A stretch of 64,000 bases of DNA from an uncultured Tissierellia bacterium (GCA_902488465.1 CABTWE010000003.1:1-64000), one strand, 5' to 3'. Shown: positions 7,985-17,702, counted from the first letter of the stretch. Translations and numbers: made by a program. Notes: generated from the sequence alone by a model not told the origin.

Positions 7985-8796
7985 TGAAAAAGATTTTGAA
8001 AAATTTATATATTTCTCTCATTTATCTATTTTTCTATTTGCCGATAATTATACTCATAATTTATTCTTTCAACGAAACGAAGTCGAGAGTAGTATGGGGC
8101 GGTTTCAGTCTCAAGTGGTATAAGGAACTTTTTGAAAGCAAAGAAGTATTGATGAGCTTCTACAACACAATACTTATTGGAGTTGTTTCTACACTAATTG
8201 CGACAATCATTGGAACAATCGGCGCAATTGGACTTTTTAGAGCGGGCGGTAGAGTAAAAAAATTTTTTATGGAACTAAACTACCTTCCGATTTTAAATCC
8301 GGACATCGTTATTGCAGTAAGCCTCGTCGCTTTATATAATTTTATGAAACTGGACTTTGGATATTTGACAATAATTTTGAGCCATGTGGCATTTTTGACA
8401 CCCTATGTCCTTTTTAACGTTATGCCACGTATTTCAATGATGAATCCTAATTTGTATGAGGCGGCACTTGATCTTGGGGCAACTAGATGGGAATCATTTA
8501 AGTATGTAATTTTTCCGGAAATAAAACCGGGAATTTTAAGCGGTGCTTTGATGGCGTTCACGCTTTCAATAGACGATTTTGCAGTCAGTTTTTTCACAAC
8601 GGGCAAAGGTATTCAAAACATATCAATCACTGTTTATTCGATGGCTAGGCGCGGAATAAATCCTGTAATAAATGCACTTTCAACATTGATGTTCGTCATA
8701 ATGATTGTACTTGTAATAGTTATAAATTTAAGAAAAAATAAACTTGAAAAGAAAAAAGAAGCAATGCTTAAAATGGGTATGGGTGAAACAGAATGA
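7984..8796 (+). CDS. potC: Polyamine ABC transporter permease PotC
   Basis: 270 residues, six predicted membrane segments, EAA loop EAALDLGATRWESFKYVIFP near residue 160. Starts on the last base of the potB stop. It pairs with PotB to form the channel. The C-terminus is a lysine-rich cytoplasmic tail. Confidence 0.92.
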   Translation: MKKILKNLYISLIYLFFYLPIIILIIYSFNETKSRVVWGGFSLKWYKELFESKEVLMSFYNTILIGVVSTLIATIIGTIGAIGLFRAGGRVKKFFMELNYLPILNPDIVIAVSLVALYNFMKLDFGYLTIILSHVAFLTPYVLFNVMPRISMMNPNLYEAALDLGATRWESFKYVIFPEIKPGILSGALMAFTLSIDDFAVSFFTTGKGIQNISITVYSMARRGINPVINALSTLMFVIMIVLVIVINLRKNKLEKKKEAMLKMGMGETE

Positions 8797-9833
8797 AGAA
8801 ATTAATCCCTTTTATTGTTATTGTGGCAGCGTTATTTATGACTGCATGCAATGATGACGGTGAAAAACTTTATGTATATAACTGGGGCGACTACATGGAT
8901 ATGGATGTCGTGAAAGAGTTTGAAGAAGAGTATAATGTTAAGGTTATTTATCAAGAGTTTGCAACGAATGAAGACTTGTATGTAAAAATAAAAAACTCAT
9001 CAGAGCCTATAGATGTTATATTTCCTTCAGAATATATGCTTGAAAGGATGGCGAATGAAGGTCTTTTAAATGAATTGGACTTTAGTAAGTTAGATAATTT
9101 TAAATATGTCGATAAAGATTTGACCGGAATGAGTTATGATAAAGAAAACAAATACAGCGTACCGTTCTTTTGGGGGACTGTTGGTATTGTTTATAATGCT
9201 GAGAAATATCCGGAAGGTTTTCATAAATGGGCAGATTTATGGAATGAAAAATATAAAAAAGATATGGTTTTATATTTTTCACAGCGTGATATTTTGATGG
9301 TTGCGTTAAAAAAGCTTGGCTATAGTATGAATACTTCTGATGAAGCAGAACTCGAAGCAGCCAAGAATGAGCTTATAGCTCAAAAACCACTTGTATACGC
9401 ATATTTGGGGGATGAAATCAAAGATATTTTAATTGCTGAGGATGCAAATATTGGAGTTGTTTACTCAGGTGATGCCGGAGTTATAATCAATGAAAATCCG
9501 AAATATAAATACGTTCTCCCGGAGGAAGGAACGAATCTTTGGTTTGACGTTGCGGCTATTCCTAAAAACGCTAGAAATGTAAGTAGAGCTCATGACTTTA
9601 TAAATTTTCTTTTAAGACCTGAAATTGCTGCAAAAAATGCTGAATATTTGCAATACGCAACGGTTGAAACAGAGGCAAAGAAATATCTTCCGGAGTCATT
9701 AGTTGAAAATGAAGCGCTTTATCCGGACAGAAGTGATATGACAAAATTTCAAATTTTTGAGGATCCGTCTCAAAAACTTAAACTATATGATAGAATTTGG
9801 ACGGAATTTCAAAGCGGATATAAGAAAAAATAG
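8793..9833 (+). CDS. potD: Polyamine-binding lipoprotein PotD
   Basis: 346 residues. A lipoprotein signal with lipobox MTAC (residues 16-19) anchors it outside the membrane, as usual for Gram-positive binding proteins. The mature start, LYVYNWGDYMD, is typical of PotD/PotF polyamine receptors, and a YSGDAG segment follows near residue 230. Overlaps potC by four bases (ATGA). A terminator follows directly. Confidence 0.93.
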   Translation: MKKLIPFIVIVAALFMTACNDDGEKLYVYNWGDYMDMDVVKEFEEEYNVKVIYQEFATNEDLYVKIKNSSEPIDVIFPSEYMLERMANEGLLNELDFSKLDNFKYVDKDLTGMSYDKENKYSVPFFWGTVGIVYNAEKYPEGFHKWADLWNEKYKKDMVLYFSQRDILMVALKKLGYSMNTSDEAELEAAKNELIAQKPLVYAYLGDEIKDILIAEDANIGVVYSGDAGVIINENPKYKYVLPEEGTNLWFDVAAIPKNARNVSRAHDFINFLLRPEIAAKNAEYLQYATVETEAKKYLPESLVENEALYPDRSDMTKFQIFEDPSQKLKLYDRIWTEFQSGYKKK

Positions 9834-9856
9834 GGGAGTTAGCACTCCTCTTTTTT
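9833..9856 (+). terminator. Terminator after potABCD
   Basis: GGGGAG and CTCCTC form a six-pair stem (one G-T pair) followed by six T, beginning at the potD stop codon. Confidence 0.8.
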
Positions 9857-9958
9857 ATCTTTCTTGGGCATGTTTTATAAAAAAATCATTAAAATATATC
9901 AAAAGAATGTTTAGAATATGTTATAGTGGGTAACTATTAACAGAAAGGAGTGAGAGAT

Positions 9959-10345
9959 ATGTTGCTTGATTATTCTGAGTCGGTTGAAACTGACATAGAA
10001 AGAATACGAGAATTTAATTCAAAATTGGTAAGTCTTGTAAAAGAATATATAACAGATGAAGATGTTATATTTGACGTCAAGCTTATTTTAAACGAACTTA
10101 CAATAAATTCTGCACTCCATGGAAACAGGCTTGATCCTGAGAAATTGATAACGGTTTATGTACACATTCAGGACTCTGAAATCAAAATTGTAGTAAAAGA
10201 CCAAGGTTGCGGAATCGACTCTATAAAACCGAATAAAGAACATAACTCCGAATTTGTCGGAGGAAGAGGACTTTGTCTTGTAGATGCGGTTGTTGACAAA
10301 TTAGAAGCTTATCAAAATCGCGTCATATGTGTGAAATACTTATAA
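9959..10345 (+). CDS. RsbW/SpoIIAB-like ATP-binding kinase
   Basis: 128 residues, one GHKL ATPase domain. The N box reads LNELTINSALHGN (about 45-57), the G1 box VKDQGCGID (about 80-88) and the G2 box GGRGLCLVD (about 103-111). Proteins like this are anti-sigma-factor serine kinases or general switch-type protein kinases. No sigma factor, anti-anti-sigma factor or phosphatase gene is adjacent, so the partner is unknown. Start at ATG 9959, eight bases after AAAGGAG; a GTG at 9950 overlaps that ribosome site. Confidence 0.8.
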   Translation: MLLDYSESVETDIERIREFNSKLVSLVKEYITDEDVIFDVKLILNELTINSALHGNRLDPEKLITVYVHIQDSEIKIVVKDQGCGIDSIKPNKEHNSEFVGGRGLCLVDAVVDKLEAYQNRVICVKYL

Positions 10346-10350
10346 AATTT

Positions 10351-10375
10351 GACTCTCGTTAATGGGAGTTTTTTT
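10351..10375 (+). terminator. Terminator of the RsbW-like gene
   Basis: GACTCTC pairs with GGGAGTT (two G-T pairs), followed by a T run. Confidence 0.75.
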
Positions 10376-10403
10376 ATTAAATAAAATTATATTTTTCTCA
10401 AAC

Positions 10404-10438
10404 AAAAAGGCGGCAATGCTTTTAAGCTCTGTCGCCTT
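10404..10438 (-). terminator. Terminator of the tryptophanase-like gene
   Basis: On the minus strand AAGGCG...CGCCTT closes a long loop and is followed by TTTTTG. It lies ten bases beyond the stop codon at 10449. Confidence 0.65.
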
Positions 10439-10448
10439 AAATTTATTC

Positions 10449-12089
10449 TTATTTATTTTCATATGGTTCCAAAAATGCGTGGAAATGTCTCATCGGGAGA
10501 TTGTGTCCCCAAAGAATTCGCATGTTCGGAATGCTTTCTCTGTCTTCATAGAGCGCTTTTACAGCAGCAATTACATAGTCTAGATGTTCTTGTGTAAGTC
10601 TGCTTCTATCTATTGCAAATCGAACTACATTCGCAAGTTCAGCTTGTTGTTCAGGAGTTTTCAAGTCGTATTCCATTGAGAAATCGCCGAGTTCTGCAAC
10701 TCTTATGCCGTATCTTCTGATGAGTTCAAGAGAGAAGCCTTGACCTGCAAATGTTTCGTGGCCACGTTTGCCGTCGAAAAATTCGTCCATATTGATGTAG
10801 ACCGCGTGACCTCCGGCAGGAAGTACGACACCCTTGACGCCGGCTTTATAAAAACCTTGTGCAAGATATTCACATTGTTTAACACGACTGTCCATATAGT
10901 TGAAGTTGCAACTTTCGTATAGACCGACGCTCAATGCCATAATGTCACGACCGCTCATTCCGCCGTATGAGTCGTTACCATAGCATGAAATTTGTTTAAC
11001 TTTAAGTCTTACACCGACGTCCATTTTGATTGAGCCATCTTCGTTGAAGTCGGAAAACTTTTGCCAGAAAAGACCTTTATCTCTGAATGCGAGCATTCCA
11101 CCCATATTTGCGTGACCGTCTTTCTTTGCAGACATACAAAAACCGTCACAATAAGAGAACATTTCAGTTGCAATTTCTCCAATTGACTTGTCTTTGTAGC
11201 CTTCTTCGTTCATCTTTATAAAATATGAATTTTCAGCCCAACGTGCAACGTCGAAGATTAGAGGAATATCATATTTGTGTGCAATTTTATTCACTTCTCT
11301 TATATTTGCCATTGAAACAGGTTGTCCGCAAACGGTGTTGTTTGTAATGCACATAAAGATTAAAGGAACATTTTCAACACCGACTTTTTGTATGAGTTCT
11401 TCAAGTTTTTCAAGATCCATATTTCCCTTAAACGGATTCTTGTCATATTTTCCACCTTCAGGAATTTCATAGAGCAGTTTTTTGTTGTATAAATTTCTTG
11501 GAATTGAGCCCATTTGTTTTATATTTCCTTCGGTTGTGTCGAAGTGACCGTTTGATGGAATGGTGAAAACTTTTCCGGGATGTCTTTCTTGTAAAATATT
11601 TCTGACAATTTCCATAAGCACAGATTCAGCTGCACGACCTTGTTGAATGATAAATGAATTCGGACGTTCCATTTGAGCGGCACCACCGTTAAATAGACCG
11701 CCTTCATATTCGCATAGATAAACTTCGTCCATCATTTTCTTGACGTCTCTGCAATCGGTCCTCACAAGATCCAAAATCTTTTTCCAATTTTTTTCACCGC
11801 CACGTTCAAAAATATCTCTGAAAGTGTCAAGAAGAACATAGTACCCCGTATTTCTTCCGTATGCTTCGTCGCCATAAAATAGAGAAGCCCATTGAGTATT
11901 TGTCATTGCAGTTGTTCCTGAATCGGAGAGCATGTCGATTGTAAGAAGCCCCGAAGGGAAAGCAAATTCATTGTAGTGCGTAGCTTTTAAAGCCCTTTCA
12001 CGTTCCTCAACTGTAACTGTCGGCAAATCCCTAACCGCATATGTAAAATGTGTCGGTGTAGGAACATCTAAAGAATATTTTTCAGTCAT
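10449..12089 (-). CDS. Tryptophanase-like beta-eliminating lyase (long form)
   Basis: 546 residues of the tryptophanase / tyrosine phenol-lyase family (PLP). Those enzymes are about 455-475 residues long. This one carries an extra segment of roughly 50 residues between the GDEAYGRNTGY region and the FIIQQGRAAE motif. The PLP lysine lies in MSAKKDGHANMGG. Near the C-terminus it reads GIRVAELG where tyrosine phenol-lyase has an arginine that binds the phenol, and where E. coli tryptophanase has VEIG. This favours an indole-producing tryptophanase over a phenol-lyase, but the substrate is inferred. The start ATG has a GGAGG site. Monocistronic. Confidence 0.78.
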   Translation of the reverse strand: MTEKYSLDVPTPTHFTYAVRDLPTVTVEERERALKATHYNEFAFPSGLLTIDMLSDSGTTAMTNTQWASLFYGDEAYGRNTGYYVLLDTFRDIFERGGEKNWKKILDLVRTDCRDVKKMMDEVYLCEYEGGLFNGGAAQMERPNSFIIQQGRAAESVLMEIVRNILQERHPGKVFTIPSNGHFDTTEGNIKQMGSIPRNLYNKKLLYEIPEGGKYDKNPFKGNMDLEKLEELIQKVGVENVPLIFMCITNNTVCGQPVSMANIREVNKIAHKYDIPLIFDVARWAENSYFIKMNEEGYKDKSIGEIATEMFSYCDGFCMSAKKDGHANMGGMLAFRDKGLFWQKFSDFNEDGSIKMDVGVRLKVKQISCYGNDSYGGMSGRDIMALSVGLYESCNFNYMDSRVKQCEYLAQGFYKAGVKGVVLPAGGHAVYINMDEFFDGKRGHETFAGQGFSLELIRRYGIRVAELGDFSMEYDLKTPEQQAELANVVRFAIDRSRLTQEHLDYVIAAVKALYEDRESIPNMRILWGHNLPMRHFHAFLEPYENK

Positions 12090-12179
12090 AATATACCTCC
12101 ATTAATAGTTTATCGAGCGTTTTCGCCCTTAAAAACTTAAAATTGTTTAAATATAGATGATTTAAGCAACTTTAATATT

Positions 12180-12208
12180 ATTATATACTTTTAACATATT
12201 GAAGTCAA
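12180..12208 (-). promoter_or_regulatory. Promoter of the tryptophanase-like gene
   Basis: On the minus strand TTGACT (12203-12208) and TATAAT (12180-12185) are separated by exactly 17 bp. It predicts a leader of about 85 nt. I see no ATG-initiated leader peptide in it, only a small GGGCG/CGCTC hairpin, so TnaC-type attenuation is not evident. Confidence 0.75.
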
Positions 12209-12332
12209 TAAGATTATATTGTGATGTTTATTATATAATTAAAATGAAATTTATTTGCATTATTGTATTTTATTTATACAGTTATAAAATGAATAAAAAT
12301 CTCTATTTAATCATATTTTATCCGCTATTTAC

Positions 12333-12361
12333 TTGAATAATCAAAGATTGGCTGTTATAAT
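12333..12361 (+). promoter_or_regulatory. Promoter of typA
   Basis: TTGAAT (12333-12338), a 17-bp spacer and TATAAT (12356-12361), 20 bp before the TTG start codon. The 12090-12381 gap otherwise holds only the divergent tryptophanase promoter and AT-rich spacer. Confidence 0.75.
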
Positions 12362-12381
12362 ATACGTTAGGAGATGATAAT

Positions 12382-14190
12382 TTGAAAGATATTAGAAATA
12401 TAGCCATTATTGCTCACGTTGACCACGGCAAGACTACGCTTGTTGATGCTATGCTTAAACAGTCAGGTATTTTTAGGCAAAACCAAGTAGTTCAGGACCG
12501 TGTAATGGACTCTAATGACCTTGAACGTGAAAGAGGTATTACCATTACAAGTAAGAACACCTCTGTAGTTTATAATGACACGAAAATAAATATTATAGAC
12601 ACACCGGGCCACGCGGACTTCGGTGGAGAAGTTGAACGTGTTTTGAAGATGGCAGACGGCGTTCTTTTACTTGTTGACTCATTTGAAGGCCCGATGCCAC
12701 AAACTAAGTTCGTATTAAAAAAAGCATTTGAGTTGAATTTAAAAGTAATTGTTATAGTTAATAAAATTGACAGAAAAGATGCGAGAGTTGACGAAGTTAT
12801 CGATGAGGTTCTCGATTTATTTATTGAGCTTGGAGCCGGGGATGAACAACTGGAAGCGCCGTTTTTATTCGCTTCTGCAAGAGACGGTTACTGCGGATAC
12901 AGTGCGCTCGAACCTGCAAAAGATTTGCATGAGTTATTTGATGCAATATTAAAATATATTCCGGCACCGAAAGTTGATGTAAATGGGCCTAAAAAGCTTT
13001 TGATTTCAACAATCGACTACAGTGAGTATTTAGGCAGAATCGGGATTGGTAAAATCGAATCAGGAACTTTGAAGGACAACGACAGCTGTATAGTTGTAAA
13101 TCATAACGATCCGGATAGACATGTGCGTGCTAAAATTGCAGCATTATATGAGTTTGAAGGCTTGAATAGGGTTGAAGTAGAGTCTTCAGCGGCTGGAAAT
13201 ATTGTTGCAGTTACAGGAATTTCAGATCTTGAAATCGGAGACACGCTTACGGTTGAAGGGGAAAGCCCAATTGAATTTGTTAAAATCAGTGAACCGACAA
13301 TTGCTATGACTTTTAGCGTTAATGATTCACCTTTTGCGGGAAGAGAAGGAAAGTTTGTCACATCAAGACAACTTAGAAGCAGACTCATGAAAGAAATTGA
13401 AACAAATGTTTCGATGAAGATTGAAGAAACTGACACGACCGATAGCTTCATTGTTAAGGGTAGAGGGGAGCTTCATATTTCAGTTCTTATTGAAACAATG
13501 AGAAGAGAAGGATATGAATTCCAAGTGTCGAAACCGCAAGTTCTTTATAAGAGAGATGAAAACGGACAAAAGCTCGAACCTATAGAAGAGGTTATTATCG
13601 ACGTCGATGCAGCATATATCGGCTCGATTATGGATAAACTCGGACAAAGAAAAGGTGAACTCAAGAATATGACTGAAAGCAGAGGAGGATATTCAAGACT
13701 TGAATTTGAAATCCCGGCTAGGGGTCTTATCGGATATAGACAAGAATTCTTGACTGACACCAGGGGAGAAGGCATTATAAATACAGAGTTTAAAGACTTT
13801 GAACCATATAAGGGTGACATTCCTAAAAGACAAATGGGCTCGCTCATCGCTTTTGAAAATGCTACATCTACAGCTTATGGACTCTTCCAAGCACAAGACA
13901 GAGGAAATCTGTTTATTGGACCGGGTGTTGAAGTTTACGAAGGAATGATTGTAGGAGAAAATCCTAAGGGCCTTGATATTGAAGTTAATGTGGGCAAGGA
14001 AAAGCAAAAGACGAATATGAGAGCTGCAGGCTCTGACGACAATTTAAGACTTGTCCCACCAATCACGATGTCGCTTGAAGAAGCTCTTGAGTTTATTGAA
14101 GATGACGAACTTCTTGAAGTAACTCCAAATTCACTAAGAATTAGAAAGAAGATTTTGTCAAATCAAAAGAGATATAAATCAAAAAGATAG
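12382..14190 (+). CDS. typA: Ribosome-associated GTPase TypA/BipA
   Basis: 602 residues. A translational GTPase involved in ribosome assembly and stress or cold adaptation. G1 AHVDHGKTT (about 10-18), G2 region RGITITSK, G3 DTPGHADF (about 73), G4 NKID (about 128), then EF-G-like domains and the BipA-specific C-terminal domain (about 480-600). The start is TTG at 12382, eight bases after AGGAG; the sequence MKDIRNIAIIAHVDHG fits the family start. 21 bases separate it from the next gene. Confidence 0.95.
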   Translation: MKDIRNIAIIAHVDHGKTTLVDAMLKQSGIFRQNQVVQDRVMDSNDLERERGITITSKNTSVVYNDTKINIIDTPGHADFGGEVERVLKMADGVLLLVDSFEGPMPQTKFVLKKAFELNLKVIVIVNKIDRKDARVDEVIDEVLDLFIELGAGDEQLEAPFLFASARDGYCGYSALEPAKDLHELFDAILKYIPAPKVDVNGPKKLLISTIDYSEYLGRIGIGKIESGTLKDNDSCIVVNHNDPDRHVRAKIAALYEFEGLNRVEVESSAAGNIVAVTGISDLEIGDTLTVEGESPIEFVKISEPTIAMTFSVNDSPFAGREGKFVTSRQLRSRLMKEIETNVSMKIEETDTTDSFIVKGRGELHISVLIETMRREGYEFQVSKPQVLYKRDENGQKLEPIEEVIIDVDAAYIGSIMDKLGQRKGELKNMTESRGGYSRLEFEIPARGLIGYRQEFLTDTRGEGIINTEFKDFEPYKGDIPKRQMGSLIAFENATSTAYGLFQAQDRGNLFIGPGVEVYEGMIVGENPKGLDIEVNVGKEKQKTNMRAAGSDDNLRLVPPITMSLEEALEFIEDDELLEVTPNSLRIRKKILSNQKRYKSKR

Positions 14191-14211
14191 ATTTAATTTG
14201 AGGTAGAAGAA

Positions 14212-15657
14212 TTGAAAGAGTTGATAATACCGATTTTAAGCAATTTACTTTGGATAAATATAATACTTGCTATTGCGGTGATCATTATGGAGAGACGTAA
14301 TCCAACCACTACGTGGATGTGGATTACGATTCTCGTTCTTTTGCCGGGCTTTGGATTTTTTATATATTTATGGCTTGGAAGAAGTTTCAAAAAGCGAAAA
14401 ATGTTTGAGGACAAATTCGCAAAAGACAGGCTTCAAAGCCGTGGTCTTATCGGAGGCAAGCAAATATTGCACCGCGATATGGACAAACAACAAATATTTC
14501 CGTTTGACGAATATGCCGACATGATTGAAATGCATTTCAGAAACGGAGATGCTGTACTTACTATGGACAATGAATTCTTTCCAATTTTTGATGGGGAAGA
14601 ATTTTTTGACGTACTTTTTAATGAAATTGAAAATGCTAAAAGTTCAATTTACATTCAAACATATATTATGAGAAGCGACAATATGGGAAAAAGACTCTGC
14701 GAGATTTTGAAAAAGAAGGCAAGAGAGGGCATTGACGTAAAGCTTTTGATTGACGGAATGGGCTCGAGAAGGCTTCACTCTTCAGATATAAAAAAGATGC
14801 GTGAAGCCGGTGTTCAAGTTGAAATATTTTTCCCGTTCTTTTTGAGTTTCGTTTCACCGCGAATTAACTATAGAAACCACAGAAAAATTTATATATTAGA
14901 TGGGCAAATAGGATATCTCGGTGGTTTTAACGTCGGCGATGAATATTATGACGGTGGTAAAAGATGGGAATCTTGGAGAGATTCGGTTATTAAAATAAAG
15001 GGCTCCGCCGTATATATGTTGAAATACAGATTTATTCTTGATTTCAATTTTGCGTCCGGAAGTAAACATGTTAAATATGAAGACGAGATTAATGAGTTCA
15101 GAGGAAAAAGCGCATGCCAAATCGTTACATCAGGGCCGGACAATGAGTGGCCGAGCATAAAGGACGGATTTTTAAAAATGATTTCTTCTGCGAAAGAGAG
15201 CATATATATTGAAACTCCTTATTTTATCCCTGATGATTCAGTGCTTGAGAGCCTCAGGGTTGCTATACTTTCGGGAGTAAAAGTAAAACTTCTTCTTCCG
15301 TTTAAAGGAGATCATCCTTTTGTTTTTTGGGCATCGCTATCTTTTGCAGGCAAAATTTTGGAAGCGGGTGGAGAAGTTTACTTCTACGAAAAAGGCTTTC
15401 AGCATTCTAAGGTTATGATTATGGATAACAAGATGGTTTCAATGGGAACTGCGAACATGGACGTTCGAAGTTTTCAACTCAACTTTGAAGCGAATGCGTT
15501 TATATATGATGAAAAAATTGCAAAACAATTTTCGGAGAAGTTTATTGAAGACATAAGAGAGAATTCATATTGCCTAACATTCCAAGAATACAAAAAGAGG
15601 AGCAATTGGATTAGGATAAAAGAGAATGTTTCAAGACTTGGCAGCCCTATCTTATAG
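14212..15657 (+). CDS. cls: Cardiolipin synthase
   Basis: 481 residues. Joins phosphatidylglycerol units to make cardiolipin in the membrane. Two N-terminal membrane segments (about 5-25 and 35-58) are followed by two phospholipase D HKD motifs: HRKIYILDG (about 222) and HSKVMIMDN (about 400). TTG start behind GAGG. It closely follows typA without a terminator. Confidence 0.93.
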   Translation: MKELIIPILSNLLWINIILAIAVIIMERRNPTTTWMWITILVLLPGFGFFIYLWLGRSFKKRKMFEDKFAKDRLQSRGLIGGKQILHRDMDKQQIFPFDEYADMIEMHFRNGDAVLTMDNEFFPIFDGEEFFDVLFNEIENAKSSIYIQTYIMRSDNMGKRLCEILKKKAREGIDVKLLIDGMGSRRLHSSDIKKMREAGVQVEIFFPFFLSFVSPRINYRNHRKIYILDGQIGYLGGFNVGDEYYDGGKRWESWRDSVIKIKGSAVYMLKYRFILDFNFASGSKHVKYEDEINEFRGKSACQIVTSGPDNEWPSIKDGFLKMISSAKESIYIETPYFIPDDSVLESLRVAILSGVKVKLLLPFKGDHPFVFWASLSFAGKILEAGGEVYFYEKGFQHSKVMIMDNKMVSMGTANMDVRSFQLNFEANAFIYDEKIAKQFSEKFIEDIRENSYCLTFQEYKKRSNWIRIKENVSRLGSPIL

Positions 15658-15665
15658 GAGGGAAA

Positions 15666-16445
15666 ATGATTTATAAAAATGGCAAACTTTTAGATGAAAA
15701 ACCATATTTAAATGACAATTTTATTTATGAGGTTATAAGAAGCGAAGACGGTGTTTACTTATTTTTTGAAGATCACATGGAGCGACTTTATAGAAACCTC
15801 GAAAAAGTGAACAAGACTGAATTGTTTGACAAAATAAAAAATATAATGTCGGATTTTAAGCCTGAAAGAAATGTTGAAAGCGTCATGATTATGGTTGACG
15901 GCGAAGATGTTTTTATGGAAGATATGAAAATTCGAGAAGTGACGGACTTTGAAAGAATAAATGGTGTTAATATCGGGCTTTACGAATTTGAAAGGCTAAA
16001 TCCGGAGAGAAAGATTTATAGAAAGAATTTTAAAAAAGAGGTTCAAGAAATCATGGACAGAAATGATTTGTTTGAGCTTCTTCTGTATAATGGCAACGAG
16101 GTTCTCGAGGGTTCGCGATCCAATTTTTATTATATAAAAGACGGAAAAATTTTTGAGCCTACAAAGAAAAAAACTTTGCCTGGAGTAGTTAAAAAGAATT
16201 TTTATAAGATGTGTGAAGAGAGACTTTCTTTGGAAGTGGAAGAGAGGGAGCTTTCACTTGATGAACTTCAAAATATTGACGGCGCTCTTCTTTCGGGGAC
16301 TGGAATGGACGTTGTGCCTATAAAAAGTATAAATGGGAGAGAATTGAGTGGGAAAGATTATGAACTATCGATTGAACTCGCTAAAAAATTTAGAGAATAT
16401 ATAGATGGATATAAAAAAGAATTTAAAGAAAAGGAGATTTTATGA
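15666..16445 (+). CDS. Aminotransferase class IV-fold PLP enzyme
   Basis: 259 residues of the fold shared by branched-chain aminotransferase, D-amino-acid aminotransferase and aminodeoxychorismate lyase. Visible family landmarks are the N-terminal EVIRSEDGVYLFFEDHMERL, VLEGSRSNFYYIKDG near residue 150, the LPGVVKKNF segment, and LSGTGMDVVPI near 220. The PLP lysine is probably in the YRKNFKKEV stretch. The substrate cannot be assigned. It overlaps the next aminotransferase gene by four bases (ATGA), which suggests a shared pathway. Confidence 0.75.
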   Translation: MIYKNGKLLDEKPYLNDNFIYEVIRSEDGVYLFFEDHMERLYRNLEKVNKTELFDKIKNIMSDFKPERNVESVMIMVDGEDVFMEDMKIREVTDFERINGVNIGLYEFERLNPERKIYRKNFKKEVQEIMDRNDLFELLLYNGNEVLEGSRSNFYYIKDGKIFEPTKKKTLPGVVKKNFYKMCEERLSLEVEERELSLDELQNIDGALLSGTGMDVVPIKSINGRELSGKDYELSIELAKKFREYIDGYKKEFKEKEIL

Positions 16446-17611
16446 AATACGATTTTGAAACATTAACAAACAGAAGAGAACAAGGCTCTGTAAAATATAG
16501 AAAAACATTCAGAGAATTTCCCGATTTGCCGGCTGACACGATTCCACTTTCGATGGCAGATATGGAATTTAAAAATCCGCCGGAAATGGTCGAAGGCTTG
16601 AAAAAGTTTTTGGATCAAATGGTTCTTGGATACACTGAAGCGAATGAGGATTTCAAGGAAGCTTTGAAATCATGGCTCAAAAGAGTGCACGATTTTGAAG
16701 TAAAAGACGAATGGATGACAAACAATACTGCTGTTGTTCCTGCGATTTTTAACGCTGTAAAATCCCTTACAAATGAGGGCGACGGTGTTATAGTAATGTC
16801 GCCGGTATATTTTCCGTTTTTTAATGCTGTTCTCTCTCAAGGAAGGAAACTTGTTGATGCTCCTCTAATTGAGAAAGAAAACAGATTTTATATTGACTTT
16901 GAAAAGTTTGAGGAACTTGCAAAAGTGAAAGAAAACAAAGTACTTCTTTTCTGTTCACCTCATAACCCGGTTACACGTGTTTGGACAAGAGAAGAACTTG
17001 AAAAGCTTGAGAAAATAATTCTTGAAAACGATTTGTATTTGATAAGCGATGAGATTCACTCGGACATAATAATGCCGGGTCATAAACATATTGTATTTCA
17101 AACGCTCTCGGATGAACTCGCGGATAGAACAATCACATTCACATCGGCATCAAAGACATTTAATCTCGCCGGAATGGGAGTTTCTACAACAATTATAAAA
17201 AATCCTGAGCTCAAAAAGAATTTTATACAAGCAGTTATGGGCGTTCAATCGCACGCAAACTCCGCACTCGGATTTAAAGCTGCTGAAATCTGCTACAATG
17301 AATGCGAAGAATGGCTAAGTCAGCTTATTGAAAAAATAATCGAAAATCAAAATGTTTTGAAAGAAGAGCTTAAAGACACAAAGATTAAGATTGTTGAACC
17401 GGAAGGAACTTATCTCATGTTCCTCGACTTCCGCGCATACGATATGACGCGTGAGGAAAGAGAAAAAACTCTTGCAGAGGATTGTGCGGTGATTTTTGAC
17501 CACGGACACAAATTCGGGGAAGTTGCAGACGGTTTTGAAAGAATAAACCTTGCTGCTCCGACAGAAGTTATAAGAAACGCTGCAAAAAGACTTAAACAAT
17601 ATTTTAAATAA
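16442..17611 (+). CDS. MalY/PatB-family PLP lyase/aminotransferase
   Basis: 389 residues, fold-type I PLP enzyme of the MalY/PatB group, often cystathionine beta-lyases. Landmarks are the N-terminal PLSMADMEF, the SPVYFPF substrate-side loop, SDEIHSDI (PLP-binding Asp) and the PLP lysine in SASKTFNLAG. The probable activity is C-S beta-elimination of cystathionine or cysteine, but aminotransferase activity is possible. Translationally coupled to the class IV aminotransferase. Confidence 0.85.
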   Translation: MKYDFETLTNRREQGSVKYRKTFREFPDLPADTIPLSMADMEFKNPPEMVEGLKKFLDQMVLGYTEANEDFKEALKSWLKRVHDFEVKDEWMTNNTAVVPAIFNAVKSLTNEGDGVIVMSPVYFPFFNAVLSQGRKLVDAPLIEKENRFYIDFEKFEELAKVKENKVLLFCSPHNPVTRVWTREELEKLEKIILENDLYLISDEIHSDIIMPGHKHIVFQTLSDELADRTITFTSASKTFNLAGMGVSTTIIKNPELKKNFIQAVMGVQSHANSALGFKAAEICYNECEEWLSQLIEKIIENQNVLKEELKDTKIKIVEPEGTYLMFLDFRAYDMTREEREKTLAEDCAVIFDHGHKFGEVADGFERINLAAPTEVIRNAAKRLKQYFK

Positions 17612-17618
17612 TTCTATT

Positions 17619-17649
17619 AAAACACTTCTTAAACTTGAGAGGTGTTTTT
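17619..17649 (+). terminator. Terminator after the aminotransferase pair
   Basis: AACACTTC and GAGGTGTT pair around a ten-base loop and are followed by TTTTG. Confidence 0.7.
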
Positions 17650-17702
17650 GTATGTGTTAAAACAAACTCGAGAAAATTTACCGAAAATTACGCATAAAAC
17701 AC

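Noticed and set aside
12090..12172. TnaC-type leader peptide before the tryptophanase gene
   Set aside because: No ATG-initiated frame with a tryptophan codon is visible in the predicted leader.
13545..13847. 100-codon frame antisense to typA
   Set aside because: Shadow of the conserved TypA C-terminal domain; no ribosome site.
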